DNA of 64,000 nt from Triplophysa rosa (lineage: Eukaryota > Chordata > Actinopteri > Cypriniformes > Nemacheilidae): assembly GCF_024868665.1 (NCBI RefSeq), contig NC_079891.1, positions 32,029,592-32,093,591 on the forward strand. The letters are read 5' to 3'. The position numbers and the translations under genes are program-made. How positions within the stretch are numbered: the stretch's first letter is position 1; each line of letters starts with the position of its first letter. The notes beneath the pieces are model-generated. The model ran no database searches, was not told the DNA's origin, and saw only the letters and a list, made by a program, of their open reading frames with translations. This document shows, in pieces, positions 22,141-35,764 of this stretch.

Positions 22141-22904
22141 TGCAGTCCTTTATTTCTGTTATTCTAGAAGACCCGTTGAACCATTTCCAAATATTCAAGA
22201 GTGAAATGTTTTGATTGCTTATCAGCGATCATGTAATCAGATACACAAAACCTCAGCAAACTGATTACCATCTTAAAATAGGCAAAAGGTGTGTGAGCTA
22301 TCTGACAGCATTAAAGATCACCAACCTATGCCACACTACACCTATATACATACATCTGTGCATTCCTGTTCTAATGCAGATGTAGTTTTTTAAGATCTCT
22401 TAAAAATCCAAGAATGCAAACTATCCCATTGTGCAATTTTGTAACTTAGATGTCATGTTTGGAGCCTCATCCCACGACTGATTACACTGATAACTGTTAA
22501 ATATGAAGGCACTCCTTCACCAGCAGGAAAGTCCCTCTATGGTTTCTCAGTAGAGAACCCGACAGGAAGTTTAGTTTGGATGCTGTTCTGTGTTGGAGTC
22601 GGAGCAAACCTTTCTCGTAACTGACATGCAAAAAAATAGAGCTGACCACCAACAAACCACTGAGGTACACGAGACATATCCTATAATCATTTTGCTGTAA
22701 ACGTTTGGCAAGAGATTCTTTCAGAAAGTGCTTTGGAACAGAGAAAGTACAGGGCTATTTAAAGACATTTTCTCTTCAAGAAAAAAAAAATCAGCAAGGA
22801 GTCAATGCAACATGAAAAAGGGTGATTCTCAGAATTTATATTTAAGAATATATATCTGCATGTGCAGAAGATCATTATGCAAAATATGAGCTTTTTCTGT
22901 CTAC

Positions 22905-23168
22905 CTACAGTACATACACCACGGGTCCCCTTGCATGGAATTCGCCATGTTGTTTCTACAGTAGCCCTAAACAGACAAACTGCTATATAGAGCGCAATTC
23001 CTAAATAAGTTACCTCCTTCGGCAAAGAGGCGAAAACGTGACGACATCTTTGTCCTGTGTCGCTACCGTAGTGCTTCGAATGGGAGGGGTAAATGGTGGA
23101 CTGAGCCACTGGTTGCAATTTGCAAACTCACCACTAGATGTCGCTATATTTTACTAACTGGTCCTTTA
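22905..23168. repeat. R1 repeat, 5'-shortened copy
   Basis: Shares CGCCATGTTGTTTCTACAGT, GTAGTGCTTCGAATGGGAG and CTCACCACTAGATGTCGCTA with the copy at 15481-15872, ending ACTGGTCCTTTAA. The left half is absent. Confidence 0.6.
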
Positions 23169-25008
23169 ATGTTAAGTATGAAATAAAATAAAATATTTTT
23201 TAATTTGAAGAAGTTATATAATGGTTCCTCTGCCTCTTTTTTGTATATACTATGTGTTTGCTAGGGGTGTCACAACCAATCGATACTGTTGTGTTGACAC
23301 TACAGTACACATGATGTTACAAACTCACTCCACCTGGTCATTTGAAAATCTGATATCGAGACAACCTTAATGCCCGTTTTACGTTCCAGTGAAGTGCAAT
23401 TAATCCATGTGCTAGAACTAGAGCTACATTCTTGCACAATCCATAATTAAAGACTCTTCACGGAAATAAGACTTATTAAGATATTAGAGAGCATTATTAA
23501 ATCTGCTGTTAAATTTGAGGCTTGTGGAGTCATGCAAAAAAACATAAAAGGTCTCTGACCTACTTTACTTTATTGATGCTCCAAAGCCCATATTTAGGAT
23601 TTAAAACTGTACAACTTATAATTAACCTACATACAAATTCAACACTATACAATAAGCGTGTCATGAAGACACATGAGTGGACGAGAAACCTGTGTTGTCA
23701 TCAGTTTTTCATCAGTTGTACCTAATTATGAAATGAACTTTAACCATTAAAATGTATGTTAAATAACATAACTAACGTTTTCTTATCATAAACGTAACAA
23801 AAGCAGAAACAAGAAAGTTAGCAGTTCCCATCCTAACCAACGGCCCAGCTTTACCTGAAAATGCTAGAGGGGGAAGCAAGTCTGATCAAGTTGTTTCTGT
23901 CATGAGGCTTACAGGAACCATGAAAGCGTGCGTGCCAGACCCTTTATCAGTTTTTGTCTGACTATGTAGAATGGGCTTCTGTGACAATAAATACATTTTC
24001 AAGCAGTTGGGCAAAGCCACATAACCACAAATGCATAAACAAAAATACAAATTCAAAAGGGCTGCATGACATGAATAATAACAGTTTTTGTCTTTTTAAC
24101 AAATTATGAAAATGATAAAGGAAGGCAGATTTATGTAGAAAGCACATTTCATACACAATTTATACAAATTACAAAAAAATGAAGGTTTGGATTCTCCCTT
24201 GAACATCTGTATAATAATATTAGCCTACAGGCTCCATTAGCTGCTTTTACATTTATGCAAATCACAAACATTGTTTAAAATAATTTATTAAAAGTTATAT
24301 AGGGGATCGACACACTACATAAATTCAACGTGCAGAATGCATACAGAAGAAAGGTTTAGTTTTGCTAAAGATTTTTGAGCAAGGGGACAGCAAAATATAA
24401 AATAAAAGCGCACCAACACTGTGCACAAAAAAATACAACAAATGCATTATTTATTTATGTCTTCTTTTTTTATAATGTAATGTTTATGTAACTATAAACT
24501 TGTTTATTTATATGACTATTTTATTAAAATTTATATGTATATGTATTACATTTAGATTTTTAATTTTTTCATCTCATGACTATTAAAACATACTTATCAA
24601 TTCCATTATAAAGCTAGGCTATATTTATTTGTTTACTTATTAGGACATTGTCTGAGTATCTAAAATTAAAAATATATAAATCATTTATTTTCATTATTAC
24701 ACCGTAATCACAAGCCCATTCCAGTTTTTAATAATAACTCGACAGTGACATCTTATGGCCATTCACTAGAAACTCTTTTTAACTATAAATGTTCACTTCC
24801 TAGTCAAGAACGTTTATTAAATTATTGACATTCCTACATCCAACTTTACTATAACAACGGGTGTAATCATTAGTTAGCTTTTATATATGTTGGTGAAATA
24901 TATATTAATATAATATATAATATATATTTTAGCAAAAAATAAACGGTAAATTTTTTTTACTTAATGGCTAAATTCCAAAAGCACAGTAAGTTAATGAATG
25001 GCATTTTT
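23169..25008. other. AT-rich intergenic stretch, no gene seen
   Basis: Very AT-rich, especially 24440-24960 with TATA-type runs. A decayed inverted-repeat fragment near 23262 (AGGGGTGTCACAACCAATCG) suggests an old MITE. The open frames are short and unlike known proteins. Confidence 0.5.
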
Positions 25009-25059
25009 GTTTCGTTTAGTAATGGAAAGTACCCACGCTTGCTGATCTGAGATCATTCC

Positions 25060-25480
25060 GTGCAGTCCATATTTTACCTGTGACGCGCTTCAAATCGATC
25101 CGCACAAACTGATCCCAGATCATCCGACGCACAAAACCAGCGCACGGGCTCGTGATTCCATCGCTGGAGCCGCCGCTGTGCATTCTGGGATTAGTTGAAA
25201 GATTCAAGATGGCGGCGAGCAGGAGACTACACAAGGTAGACGTTCAAACCTTGTACTTTTTACACCTCCGATTGAAAATCATCACACGCGACGACACGAC
25301 AGTGGGTTAAACGCGAGCTTAACTAGCCAAAAACGCGTTTTGATCGTTCGTCAGGTCTTGATCGGCGTTGAAATGAGCGCTTCTCGCGCCCGATGACTCG
25401 GCTCGCTTTGCGTTTCCAAACATGAAGGAGGAAAAGCGCCGGCGGAGGCCGCGAGACGGTATAAATAGGTTTGGGTCGAG
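25060..25480. promoter_or_regulatory. CpG-rich promoter of ube2l3
   Basis: CpG dinucleotides rise sharply here (for example GACGCGCTT, CGCGACGACACGAC, AAAAGCGCCGGCGGAGGCCG) against a CpG-poor, AT-rich background, and the ube2l3 start codon lies inside. No TATA box, as usual for a housekeeping gene. Confidence 0.65.
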
Positions 25481-28400
25481 ATCGGCGAGACAACGTGCTG
25501 TTAGACTAGACTTTGGTGCCTTATGATTAAGTTTAATTCATTGACAGTGCGTAATTGACATAAATTCAGCATATGAGAATGTATGAAGATAAGACAGAAG
25601 TGTTTGCTGCGATGGTTTTCTCCAGACCGGGCTCAGTTGTGTTCAAACCGAACCGTCTTTGTTTAAATGATGATCCTTTGAATTAAATCAGGTGTAATAG
25701 GGACCTTATGGGTCTCTCAAAGAGATCGATGTAGTTTTGAAGTTAATTCAATGGCCCCAGAGAGGACACAGATAGGTCAAACTATATCTGACTAACGTTA
25801 ATAAAAACTCAGATATTCATCCCCCTCGGGCATTAAAAGCTTAAAGTGTTCAACTGTCAACTAATATCAATTGTTTAATAAATGTCAGGTGACTAGCTGA
25901 TTTTACGCCCTAAAGTTAAAACGAAACTGACTTTCTCTTTATAAACTTCCGTCTTGTATATAAATCACTTAATTCACTCGCTACATACATGTGAATTACA
26001 GACATTGAGCAACATAGATGTGTGTAAACCTCATTTTTGACTCAAAATTGTCGTGTGTTTGAAGTTTTAGGGTGTTTATATATTACAGGTTCAATTGTAT
26101 TTGGTTGGGTATGGCAGTGTCACACAATGATGTTGAATTCACTTCCTTATTAGATAACAGTGGCTGTAAATGTCAGGCAGCTAACAGTGGTTGAGGAACA
26201 ACAGAAGTAATTGTAAATAAAAACGTATTATTTTCTATGGTCTATTTTGTAACATTACGATTTTCTTGATTACTGCCTAGGTTTCATAGTGATTATTATA
26301 TATATACACGCTTCATATAAAGACATCTTTTGTTAGAAAACAATAGAGCTTGCTTAGAAATGGTGTTTGCACGGTCCTAATATTTTTTATTATTAAAGAA
26401 TAGGCTTCTTATGTTTACATAATGCAGAAATTTGGCAGACACTTTTAAAGCAACTTTCATACATTCAAGTCATACATTTTATCAGTTTGTTCTTCCTAGG
26501 AATTGAAGCCATGATGTTTGTGGTGCTGATGCAGTGCTTAACCTGTTGAGCTGTATAGATTTAAAAAAGATTGTTATAAAACAACATTGTTTGGATACTG
26601 ATGACGTTACTTTACATGGTTAAGGTGTGGTTTTGGGACTGTTGTTTATTTGAAGGTTTTACACTTGCTTCTTGATCCCAGCCTAGATCTGTACCAAGTC
26701 TCGCTCGGTCTGTGTCATATTGCAAGCTAACTCCTAAATCGCTCTTCTTAATGATCTAGAAACGAAATTTTGATTTGCATTTATAAATACAGCCTTGCTG
26801 GTCATTGTACAATGAAGAGAATATTTCCATATAAGCAGTCGTAACTGTGTTTCTTATTTTCTCATTATTTTCAGGAGCTTGAAGAAATCCGCAAATCTGG
26901 GATGAAAAACTTCCGTAACATCCAAGTTGACGAATCAAACATATTGACATGGCAGGGCCTCATTGTTCCAGTAAGTGTTTGCTAATAACATCGGTTTATT
27001 GTTGTAATACAATACAGACAACAGACCGACCTGTGCGCACAATACCATGTGATGTTTTGCCTTCCAGGACAACCCTCCATACGACAAGGGGGCGTTTCGG
27101 ATCGAGATCATCTTCCCTGCAGAATACCCTTTCAAACCACCCAAGATCACGTTTAAAACAAAGATCTATCACCCCAACATTGACGAGAAAGGACAGGTGT
27201 GTCTGCCTGTCATTAGCGCAGAGAACTGGAAGCCAGCCACCAAAACTGACCAAGGTGAGGTTCACTGCATTTGTTGCAGTGTTAAACGGTTATAGTTTTT
27301 ATTTATCCCTCTAGTTTTTATTTGCGTTGTATCTGTAAATCTGAACGCTGTATAGAGCTTCCTAGATCATAGGGATGATATAAAGCAGAATTTTTAGGTC
27401 GGTGAAGTCTGGGTCCCGGCGATGACTCATTTTTAATGAAGTGGGGCAATGGTTTAAATGTAAAAAAAACAGGTTGGTGTAAAAGCCACAACAGTGGTCC
27501 AGTGGTTGGAACACAATTTAGTAATTAGTAAAAATTTAGTCTCTGTATCTAGCCGTATCTGTCGAATATTTTGATGGCTTGAAAATAGTTAAAATAGTTT
27601 TCGTATAGTATAGATTCTAGTATAGATCTTAACCTTATTATATAGTTTACTGAAATAAACATGTTTGGGTTTTTTTCCTCGGATATTGCACTTACCTGCT
27701 GAATTTGCTGGATTTGTTTTTAGAAAAAATTGATTTTCATCCATATTGTACTAGTAATATTGTGTACATACCGTAGGGCTGAGCAGTTAATCGAAAATTA
27801 ATCGTAATCGTCAATTTTGGCCTTCAAAAATGACAAAAACAAAATAATCAAGATAAAACGATTATTGTGCTGCATTCCATTTTGCAAGGTTCCTCTTTCC
27901 TTGTGGTATAAATCCACAGCGCACCCTTTCCTTTATAGCAGTTCAGCTGTGCTTTTGCTTTACATTTATTTTTTCAGTTTAATTCAATTTAAAATTGTAG
28001 TTTTTTTCTATGTTGTTTCCAAAGTAATCATGTTAAATGATCATGATCTCAATATTGGCCCAAATAATCGTGATCATGATTTATGTCATAATCGAGCAGC
28101 CCTAACATACTGGGCTGCAAGAATCATTTGCAAGAATTATCTTAAAACCTATGGGAGTCTTTTCATGAAATGGCGAAATCAAGTGGCGATTCTATTGAAA
28201 AACAAAGTAAGGAATTTCGAACCAAAAGTTTTTTTTTTTTAAACATCATGTTTTGTATACCTGTAGTTACTCCGCCAGGAGACCCGTGTGCACCTGAGAA
28301 CAACCGACTTCATACATCCACTAATAATCACCTTCATTTATCTTCATCTTATGGGGGGTTCATTTTAAATGACAACATACATTAACATTGCTTTTCTCCT

Positions 28401-28564
28401 GCTTTACAGTAATTCAATCGCTCATTGCCTTGGTGAACGATCCACAGCCAGAACACCCTCTGAGGGCCGACCTAGCAGAAGAATACTCAAAAGACCGTAA
28501 AAAATTCTTTAAGAACGCAGAAGAGTTTACAAAGAAACACGGCGAAAAGCGGCCAGTGGACTAA
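25209..28564 (+). CDS. ube2l3: Ubiquitin-conjugating enzyme E2 L3 (UbcH7)
   Basis: E2 enzyme that carries ubiquitin on its active cysteine and passes it to HECT and RBR ligases (Parkin, HOIP, ARIH1). Coding exons: 25209-25235, 26875-26970, 27068-27254, 28410-28564; total 465 bp, 154 residues, exactly the family length. It starts [18 protein letters not shown]. The catalytic region is [18 protein letters not shown], with HPN at 76-78 and the active cysteine at 86; the ligase-contact loop [11 protein letters not shown] is intact, and it ends [10 protein letters not shown]. Compared with recalled human UBE2L3, cysteines 17 and 137 are Ser and Phe, so Cys86 is the only cysteine. The 3' UTR extends to an AATAAA at 29489 or 29971. 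Which fish paralog (a or b) cannot be decided here. Confidence 0.97.
26412..26555 (-). mobile_element. Old SINE in ube2l3 intron 1
   Basis: AATTTGGCAGACACTTTTAA matches the tail and GGAATTGAAGCCATGATGTT with TTAACCTGTTGAGCTGTA matches the tRNA-like head of the minus-strand SINE at 20843-20992, with many substitutions. Confidence 0.55.
27774..28104. mobile_element. TAGGGCTG-ended MITE in ube2l3 intron 3
   Basis: Ends TAGGGCTG and CAGCCCTA, with flanking 8-mers ACATACCG and ACATACTG (7 of 8 alike), fitting a hAT-type insertion. About 330 bp, rich in ATTAATCG/CGATTAT. Related by its ends to the nested MITE at 19752-20439. Confidence 0.7.
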
Positions 28565-29651
28565 CAATACCTGACAAGTGTGTAGCCCCACCTCCAAAAC
28601 CCAAACCCCGCCTCCTCTCCCTTCGCTCTACTACCTTCTACTCAACCACCCAACCTCTACTCCCTCTCCCTCTTTCTTTCCTTCTCCTCCTCTCCTTTAT
28701 ACGTGTCACTCTAGTTGAGCTGGAGAAGTACAGCACAGCTGCGGCCTCCGTCTTTGAGCGGGACATCGTGAGGACATCTGACCTGGCATCCCGGTTTCTG
28801 GTGTTAGCTTGAGGCCCTTACTAACTTTCTACTATGTTTTTGTTTTTCTTTCCAAAGTTTAAAGTCATGTAAATCGGTTAGAGGATAACTTAAAACAAAG
28901 AAGTTGAAATTGTATTCGGTAACGAATGCTGTTTGACCCTTTTTGTAAAAAGCAAATGAATCATTGCATTATTACACGAAACTTTCGATTACTTTTGGAT
29001 GTGACCATTCATTCAAAAAGCTGAATTGTAATTTATCATGTATATTATAATTTTGTTCCCTCTCTGATACTCTTAAATGTCCAAACAAGGAGAAGGAATG
29101 GAGGATTACAGCGCCAGCAGCTAATATTTCACGTAACCTTTTTATTTTCACTGCACTTGTTGGGTTGCACGGCTTGTCTGAGAAACAGGCTGCGTTCAGC
29201 CCTTTACCAAACCTGGAATCGGCGAAACCACTGTAAAGTCAAAAACAACAACGGCGGCTTAGAGGCCAATACTGCTTTGAAATACTTTTTCACAAATGAA
29301 AACAGGAAAAATGTTGGAAAACAGTTTTCCATGATGATCACTTATTTTAAACATCTCTCTTTTAACATGTTTCATAGGAAAATCTTGTATATTGTGGATT
29401 ATTTTGGTTTAAACATGGAAATGGCCCCTAGATTTACAGAAATGTAAGCTACTGAGAAATATTATTCCACCTTTCCTCCCGAAACAGAATAAACACAGTA
29501 GTTGACCGTGGGTTTTCAAGAATATTCTCTACGCTTTGCTTAAACTGTGTCAAATTCATACTACCATTTTGGGGAACTAGACACAAGTTAATGTTGTTTT
29601 GGCGTCCCCTAGTTCAAGATATTTAAGTCGTTTTGAATACGACAACCTTTA

Positions 29652-29891
29652 GGCCCGGTTTCACAGACACGGCTTAGTTTAAGCCAGGACTAAGCCTTGT
29701 TTGAATTAAGATATTTATGTCGCTTTTATAAAAATGCCTTCGAAGAATACATTACTTGTAAGCATCTTGAGACAAAACAATGGCACTGATATATTTTAAG
29801 ATATTTCTGGGCAAGTTATATTCAGTTAAGACATGTCGCACATTCATTTTAGTCTGGGACTAGCATTAAGCCTTGTCTGTGAAACCGGGCC
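29652..29891. mobile_element. GGCCCGGTTTCACAG-type TIR element
   Basis: Inverted ends GGCCCGGTTTCACAGACA and its near-complement TGTCTGTGAAACCGGGCC, plus inner inverted CTTAGTTTAAGCCAGGACTA. About 240 bp, non-coding, between ube2l3 and ydjc, beyond the first candidate ube2l3 poly(A) site. Confidence 0.7.
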
Positions 29892-30216
29892 ATAGTCTTC
29901 ACAGTGTGTATTCCTTTATTTTCGCAGTTTTAGAAATTATGACTTTACAAATGCTCTACATTTTATGTACCAAAATAAATAAGACGACCAAATCCAGGGA
30001 ATACTGTATATACTATATACTTTAAAAACGCTGATCTTTTGATTGACCTGAGATTTGCTAATAAAACCAAACTAACCAATCAAAACATCCCATTCCAACT
30101 CCCACTTAAAATAGCGAGATTAGGCTTTGTGTCTAGTTTCTTAATGCTTATATTAAACAAAGACTACAAGAATACCAAAATGTTTCTAAAACTTAGTTGT
30201 TAGTAGGCTAGAATTC

Positions 30217-30330
30217 AAAGGGATAGTTCACCCAAAAATGAAAATTATTTTTTCACCCTTGTCATTCCAAACCTGTATGACTTTCTTCTGCAGAACACAA
30301 AACATATTTGTAACAACATTGGCAAACGTT
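30217..30330. repeat. Foldback MITE, half copy
   Basis: AAAGGGATAGTTCACCCAAA and CCTGTATGACTTTCTTCTGC match the left arm of the foldback family at 17464-17782. No right arm is seen. Confidence 0.6.
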
Positions 30331-30802
30331 TGTCAGAATGTCTTGTGTGTTTGTGTTCTACACAAGAACGAGTCATACACGTTTTGAACGGCATTCCGCT
30401 TTGATCTAGCTAGCTGAAACAAATGTTTAGGATGGAAAAGAAATACATAAATATATATACTGTGCATTGGTTTGCCTACATGTTTTTATTTGACTAAACA
30501 CTGCGTAAATCTACACACAAATCAAACACACCGACTAAAAGAGACTATGCTTTTAATTCAGTTTCAAAATTAAATCTCATAAATACATTTGCTTCAAACG
30601 TTGTACTTAAATGAAAATAAATTGCTATTTTAAATATATAAAGTAAGTGCTACATGTTCAGTTAAAATCTTCATAATACATTTATTACAGTCATAAATAT
30701 GAGGCTTTATTCCTTATCAAATCTAGTTAAAAATGCAAGTCCACAGATGGTAGCCACAATTAAAATTGATCCTGGAGCAGCTTCTGGATAACCGGAGTGT
30801 TG

Positions 30803-33150
30803 TTAAAGGTCTTTAAAGGCACAGAGGTGGATCCCCTGTTGCCTGTAATAACCGAGTACCTGAGGGTCCTGTAAAGTATTCAGCTCATGTAGTCGGTCTG
30901 AGGACTGTGAGAAATCATCCGGTCCTTCTCCGCATCCGCCCTGCTGCGGATGACTCGGATATCCCGGATGCACCATGAGCTCAGCGGTAATTGGCTGATG
31001 GGAGTTAACCGCTGTGTCACTGGTCTGTGTCAGTATTAATGGAGAAATTACACCATCATCCAGCGATGATGCATGTGCGTCTAGCGTGAAGCCTAAAGCT
31101 CGTTTGAGGTTAGACGTGGTCATGTTTTTACCCATGGTGCTTAGACCCAGATATATGTCAGGCCACCTGAGGAGAGACGTAAGATCATATAACTATTTTT
31201 TTTTATTTAAGGTAAAAATGACTATTGTGTAAACACCAGGACGGGATTATACCAAAATTGCCCAATATTTGACAATTAAAAATTGGTGCCAAATTTGTTT
31301 TACATCAATTCTTATAAAAAAAAGTGGTGCACTGTGTTGTATGCACCTGTGTTATATAAAAACAAATAAGAAATGGTGTTGTTTTCAATATGGTTGATAC
31401 TGTGCTTGGATGGACACTACCATTCGAAAATTTGGAGTCACCTACTCATTCTTTGTTAATATTGTTTATCCACATTTTAAAATATTAGTAAAGTCAACAA
31501 ATCTACGAATAACACCAAGTATATTTTAGTAACTATGGGAATAATATTGTGACTACAATATCTAAAACATGTAATCTAAAATAAATGAAAACTGTTGCAT
31601 TTTATCATCATCGGTGTAGTTACCCTTTGACTAGAATTCGATTAAATGTTATTTTGGCATTTTATCAGCCAGCATCTTGAGGTCTCACCCTGAGATGCTT
31701 TTTAAACCGTACTGAAGGAGTTTCCATCTGTTCTGGGCTTGATCTTTATTATTTAGTCCAAGTCATGCCATTTCAAAAATATTTTTATAAATAAAATGGT
31801 TTGTAATAAAGGAATTCACATGTTGGCAATTTCTTCCTTACATTTCAAATGGGCTTACATACCTAATGCCATGTTGATGAAAGACTTCGACAGACTCGAG
31901 AGCATCTTTTTCAACCTGTGTGTAGAAGCATCGAAGATGGGACGGGAGGAACGTACAGAATTTAAGACTGGGCTCCACTGGGACCCGTGTGTAGGTGATC
32001 CCAAAATCAGAGAGAACTCGGGCAAACACTTCTCGTACCTCTGGAGACATTTATACATATATACAAGAATATACAAGATCTTTATCTACAATTTGTACTT
32101 TTAGTTTTGGTATACTTTATATATCATATTAAGTAAAGACGTTTACGTACAGAAAACCAGCTAAAATGCTTTGTTGTTTATATGAAGTCTTACACATATT
32201 AAATAAACTCGGACAAATATAAAGCAAAGACACTATCAGTATTTGGTGACAAGACTGTTAAAATGCACTTTGTCCTCACCTGGCAGTACGTGAACATGCT
32301 GGTGGCCATCCATATGATCGGGCATGTGTCCAATCAGTTCACAGAACCGATTTACCTGGGCCCTGAGCTCCGCCTCCACCTTTAACACACACATCTTATT
32401 TTTTTAGAATCTTTGTAATGTTTTTATATTTGGCCCAGTAGTAAACTAATACAGACAGTGTGTTGCATGTTTATTTAGTAAAATATAACACATGTCAGTA
32501 TTTGTTTTCTCTCTTAACCCACACAACAAACCCGGGCATTTAAAAAAACCTCACTGTGCTATCAGAAACTAACAAACTCAAATATATTTGTTTATCAGTG
32601 TCTGTTCTAGTGACACTGGATGTTAAATAAGATTTTGCTTCTAGAACAAGCACTGCCATATGGATGCCAACCTTAATAGACTTTCACGTGACTTCAAGTT
32701 TGGCATACATGAGTGTGTCGTGTCCCGATTTACCTCCGACATATTGAGCTGACCACTCTGCAGAACTTCCCGGAAGCCCTTCTTTCCATGAAAGAAACCA
32801 TCTTTCTTGAGGAGTGTCGAGCCCGTCAGTTTCTGAGAAACAGGAAGACCTTCCGAGAGATTTGCATGGAGTCCAATAGGAATATCATATCTGTTCACAT
32901 AAAAATATAAGCAGATCTGAAGCCATCAATTGAATTCATTTTTCATCAGAGTATTAAACTGCCCTGATGTAGGCCTACTTCAGTACCTTTTGGCCAGATC
33001 TGCTGCATGCTTTGCCGAGACTGCATTCACCAACAGGGAGACATTGGAGATCCCACCAGCTTTAAAACAATCCACAATCCCCTGATTCCTCCTCTCACAA
33101 TAGCCAAAATCATCTCCTGTCACCACCAGCTTCACTTTGGCTTGAGGCAT
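30803..33150 (-). CDS. ydjc: YdjC chitooligosaccharide deacetylase homologue
   Basis: Carbohydrate deacetylase of the YdjC family, predicted to remove acetyl groups from N-acetylated sugars; the role in animals is poorly known. Coding exons: 32987-33150, 32734-32890, 32280-32379, 31863-32040, 30803-31166; 963 bp, 320 residues (human about 323). It starts [22 protein letters not shown] is the metal/catalytic pair. [10 protein letters not shown] gives an active-site His and [11 protein letters not shown] the HxxxxH-type metal ligands. The end has [25 protein letters not shown] and [10 protein letters not shown]. The start was chosen at the first ATG before the beta strand [10 protein letters not shown]. 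It lies tail-to-tail with ube2l3 and head-to-head with sdf2l1, the arrangement recalled at human 22q11. A poly(A) signal is likely at 30706-30711 or 30681-30686. Confidence 0.95.
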
Positions 33151-34393
33151 CTTCTCCTCTCCTTGATGCTGAAGAACACGCACACAACAGTTGCAAGAAT
33201 AAAAGTCTCGGCTGGAGAAGTCATATGATGAATGATGAAACTATTCAGACAGGAAACCGGGTTCTCTTCCATCAACACGTCACAATGAATGTGTCAGATT
33301 CATAACCAATGTCAGACCGTCTACCACCGGTGTTCGCCGACCTATCGCAATCTTACACACATCTACATCAGACCATTATATCACGTTGGTTATAATGTAA
33401 GTTATCTCTGTTAACCCTTAATCTAATAACCCGTAATTCTAAGAAACGAATCAGTGTCAGTATCAACGGGACTAAATCATCTATTTTGGAATGAAGAAAT
33501 GCTTGACAAGAATAATAGGGTCATTCGCTTACCCATTTTAATAAGGTGTGTTTGCCATTATCGTCTTTCGCAATGTATCGTGAACGGATCAGACCCGACC
33601 GAATGAATAAAATGCAATTTCCTTTTCCGGGGTTGTAGCGCCCTCTATATAACATTAGAAGTACGCCAACATGTGATGCATGTAGAATCAGGACAAAATA
33701 AAATGCTTTTATAAAGTAGGATTAATGCATTTAATAAAAATACTATTATAATAAATTTTGTAATGTACAGAAAAGTAAAAGATGAGGCCTAGTATATTTG
33801 TTGTCCGCAGCAGAAAGAATAGAGAGAGTATGAAACAAGAGGTTCAATGTACATGCATTTGGCAGACCTTCCAATCCAAACCGAGTTTACATTCAAGCAT
33901 TGTTTTATATTTGATTGACTATTTTACATTTAATATAGAGATTTTATTTAGAGAATTTTAGAATGTCAGCATCGTATGCATGAATTTGACAAGTTCTGCA
34001 ATAAATGTAAAAGTATTAAAATGTTATTTCAACATTTTAACAATAAATGTATTTCTTCTTTGCCAGATTATTTCTTCTTTTATTATCTGCTAAATCTACA
34101 TCCACCAGGAAGCCATTATAGACAGGAATGAAAAATAAAATAAGTTCTGGCGAGAAATTATAACGATGTGTAGTGATAAAGTGTTTATTTGTCAACGTTG
34201 ATTTATAAGCCATTGTTTACTTTCAATTATGACGAAAACAAGTTATCTGTGTTACACTTACCAGAACCCGCTGTTCTTGTGAACGTTGTAAACGTGTAAA
34301 CAGATCCTAGGCATCAGGTGTGAAGGTGCTTACGTGTCTGTTTTGAACATTTTCCCAAGACACGTAACCTCTTTTAGAAATATGGTAAAAGTC

Positions 34394-34438
34394 AGAGAGA
34401 GAGAGGGGGAGAGAGAGAGAGAGAGAGATAGAGAGAGA
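34394..34438. repeat. (GA)n simple repeat
   Basis: An imperfect GA dinucleotide tract of about 45 bp with a few G or T interruptions. Confidence 0.85.
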
Positions 34439-34754
34439 GGGGTTTTATAGCATAGAATTGAACTTGCTTTATGGTTACACGTGTTTAAAAACTAATCGTA
34501 TTTCCTTGTCAGAACACAAGGGGGACACGTTGCATGTTGTCATTAAAGCCGTTTCTTTTTGCGCTCGGTCTAGTTGCTTTTACGCAAAAGTGGATTCTGT
34601 GGAAACGCTCAGGGAGTCGGAAAGCGACGCCCGTACAGCTTTACTACATAACTGTCTCATTCTCTCGGCTCTACTGTATGAAACACAACTGAATGACTAA
34701 GAATAGCTTTATAGCTTTACAAGATTCAAGTAGACCGAGTAGCTACTCAGACTA

Positions 34755-35052
34755 CAGTGGTTCTCAAACTGGGGCCGTGGCCTCCTGGGGAGCCCCAAGA
34801 TGGTTCCAGGGGGGGCCACAGATTTTGTGGCATTTTAGAAATATAGATATTTATCATACATTTTGTGCAATCAAACACCAGAAAAACAGCACCACCAACC
34901 AAAAGAATTGATGTTTTAGCATTGTTTTACTGAATATTTTCTTGGTTTAATTAAAATTTTAAGTTTAAGATTATAAGTCTTTATTTGGGGGACCGCAAAG
35001 CAATGCACTCTACACAAAGGGGGCCTTACAACAAAAAGTTTGAGAACCACTG
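34755..35052. mobile_element. hAT-type MITE, inverted second copy
   Basis: Ends CAGTGGTTCTCAAACTGGGG and its complement TTTGAGAACCACTG. The sequence reads as the reverse complement of the copy at 7769-8053 (AAAGGGGGCCTTACAACAAA here against GTCGTAAGGCCCC there). The flanks share only GACTA, so the duplication is degraded or the ends have shifted. Confidence 0.8.
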
Positions 35053-35764
35053 GACTACATAATGTAAGTTTTATTATAATAATTGCATTATTCCAATAGC
35101 TCAGGTTCGGGTTAGGCTACTTTATTTGTTTTGGTTTGCAGTGGACCGGTTCATACATTTTGACGCACTTTTACCAAACAACACAAGTAGTGGACAACTA
35201 CTTCATTTCAAATTCTTATAATCACTAAAACCACTTGAACTAAATATAAAATAAAATGGAATAAATAGTCTAAAAATCTCCAAGCAATGACATACAAAAT
35301 ATGTAATTTGCACGTATTTGATCAAGTATGCAGAAATGTATATCGTTAAATCATTAATATGTGTTTATTATTATTTTTCAGTTCAAAACATATAATTATT
35401 ATAAATAAAACAATAAATTATTTGGTATTATATCAGTGCATACCTTACTAAAAGATCAGGTATAAGTTACCCACATAAAAATAAGCCTAGGCTACTGTAG
35501 GCATATTAAACTGTGATACTGTAGCATAAAAATAACACTACAGAATTTTTCAAATGGTTGTACCAGCAGGGTGGGATAAACATTTTGTCAAATTTACTCA
35601 ACGTAGTTTTTGGTTTAAACACCTGTCTATACAGAAACTGGCACAACTCCACCCTGAGTGACAACTATCCCCGATCTATTAATCCATGTGTAACTTTAGG
35701 CGGTCATCTTTTTTTTAGTTCAATCATCTGTTCAAGTCTCGATGTGACATCACCACGCTCTCGA

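Noticed and set aside
33151..33183. Extension of the ydjc frame upstream of its ATG
   Set aside because: No in-frame ATG there; the chosen ATG directly precedes the conserved first strand.
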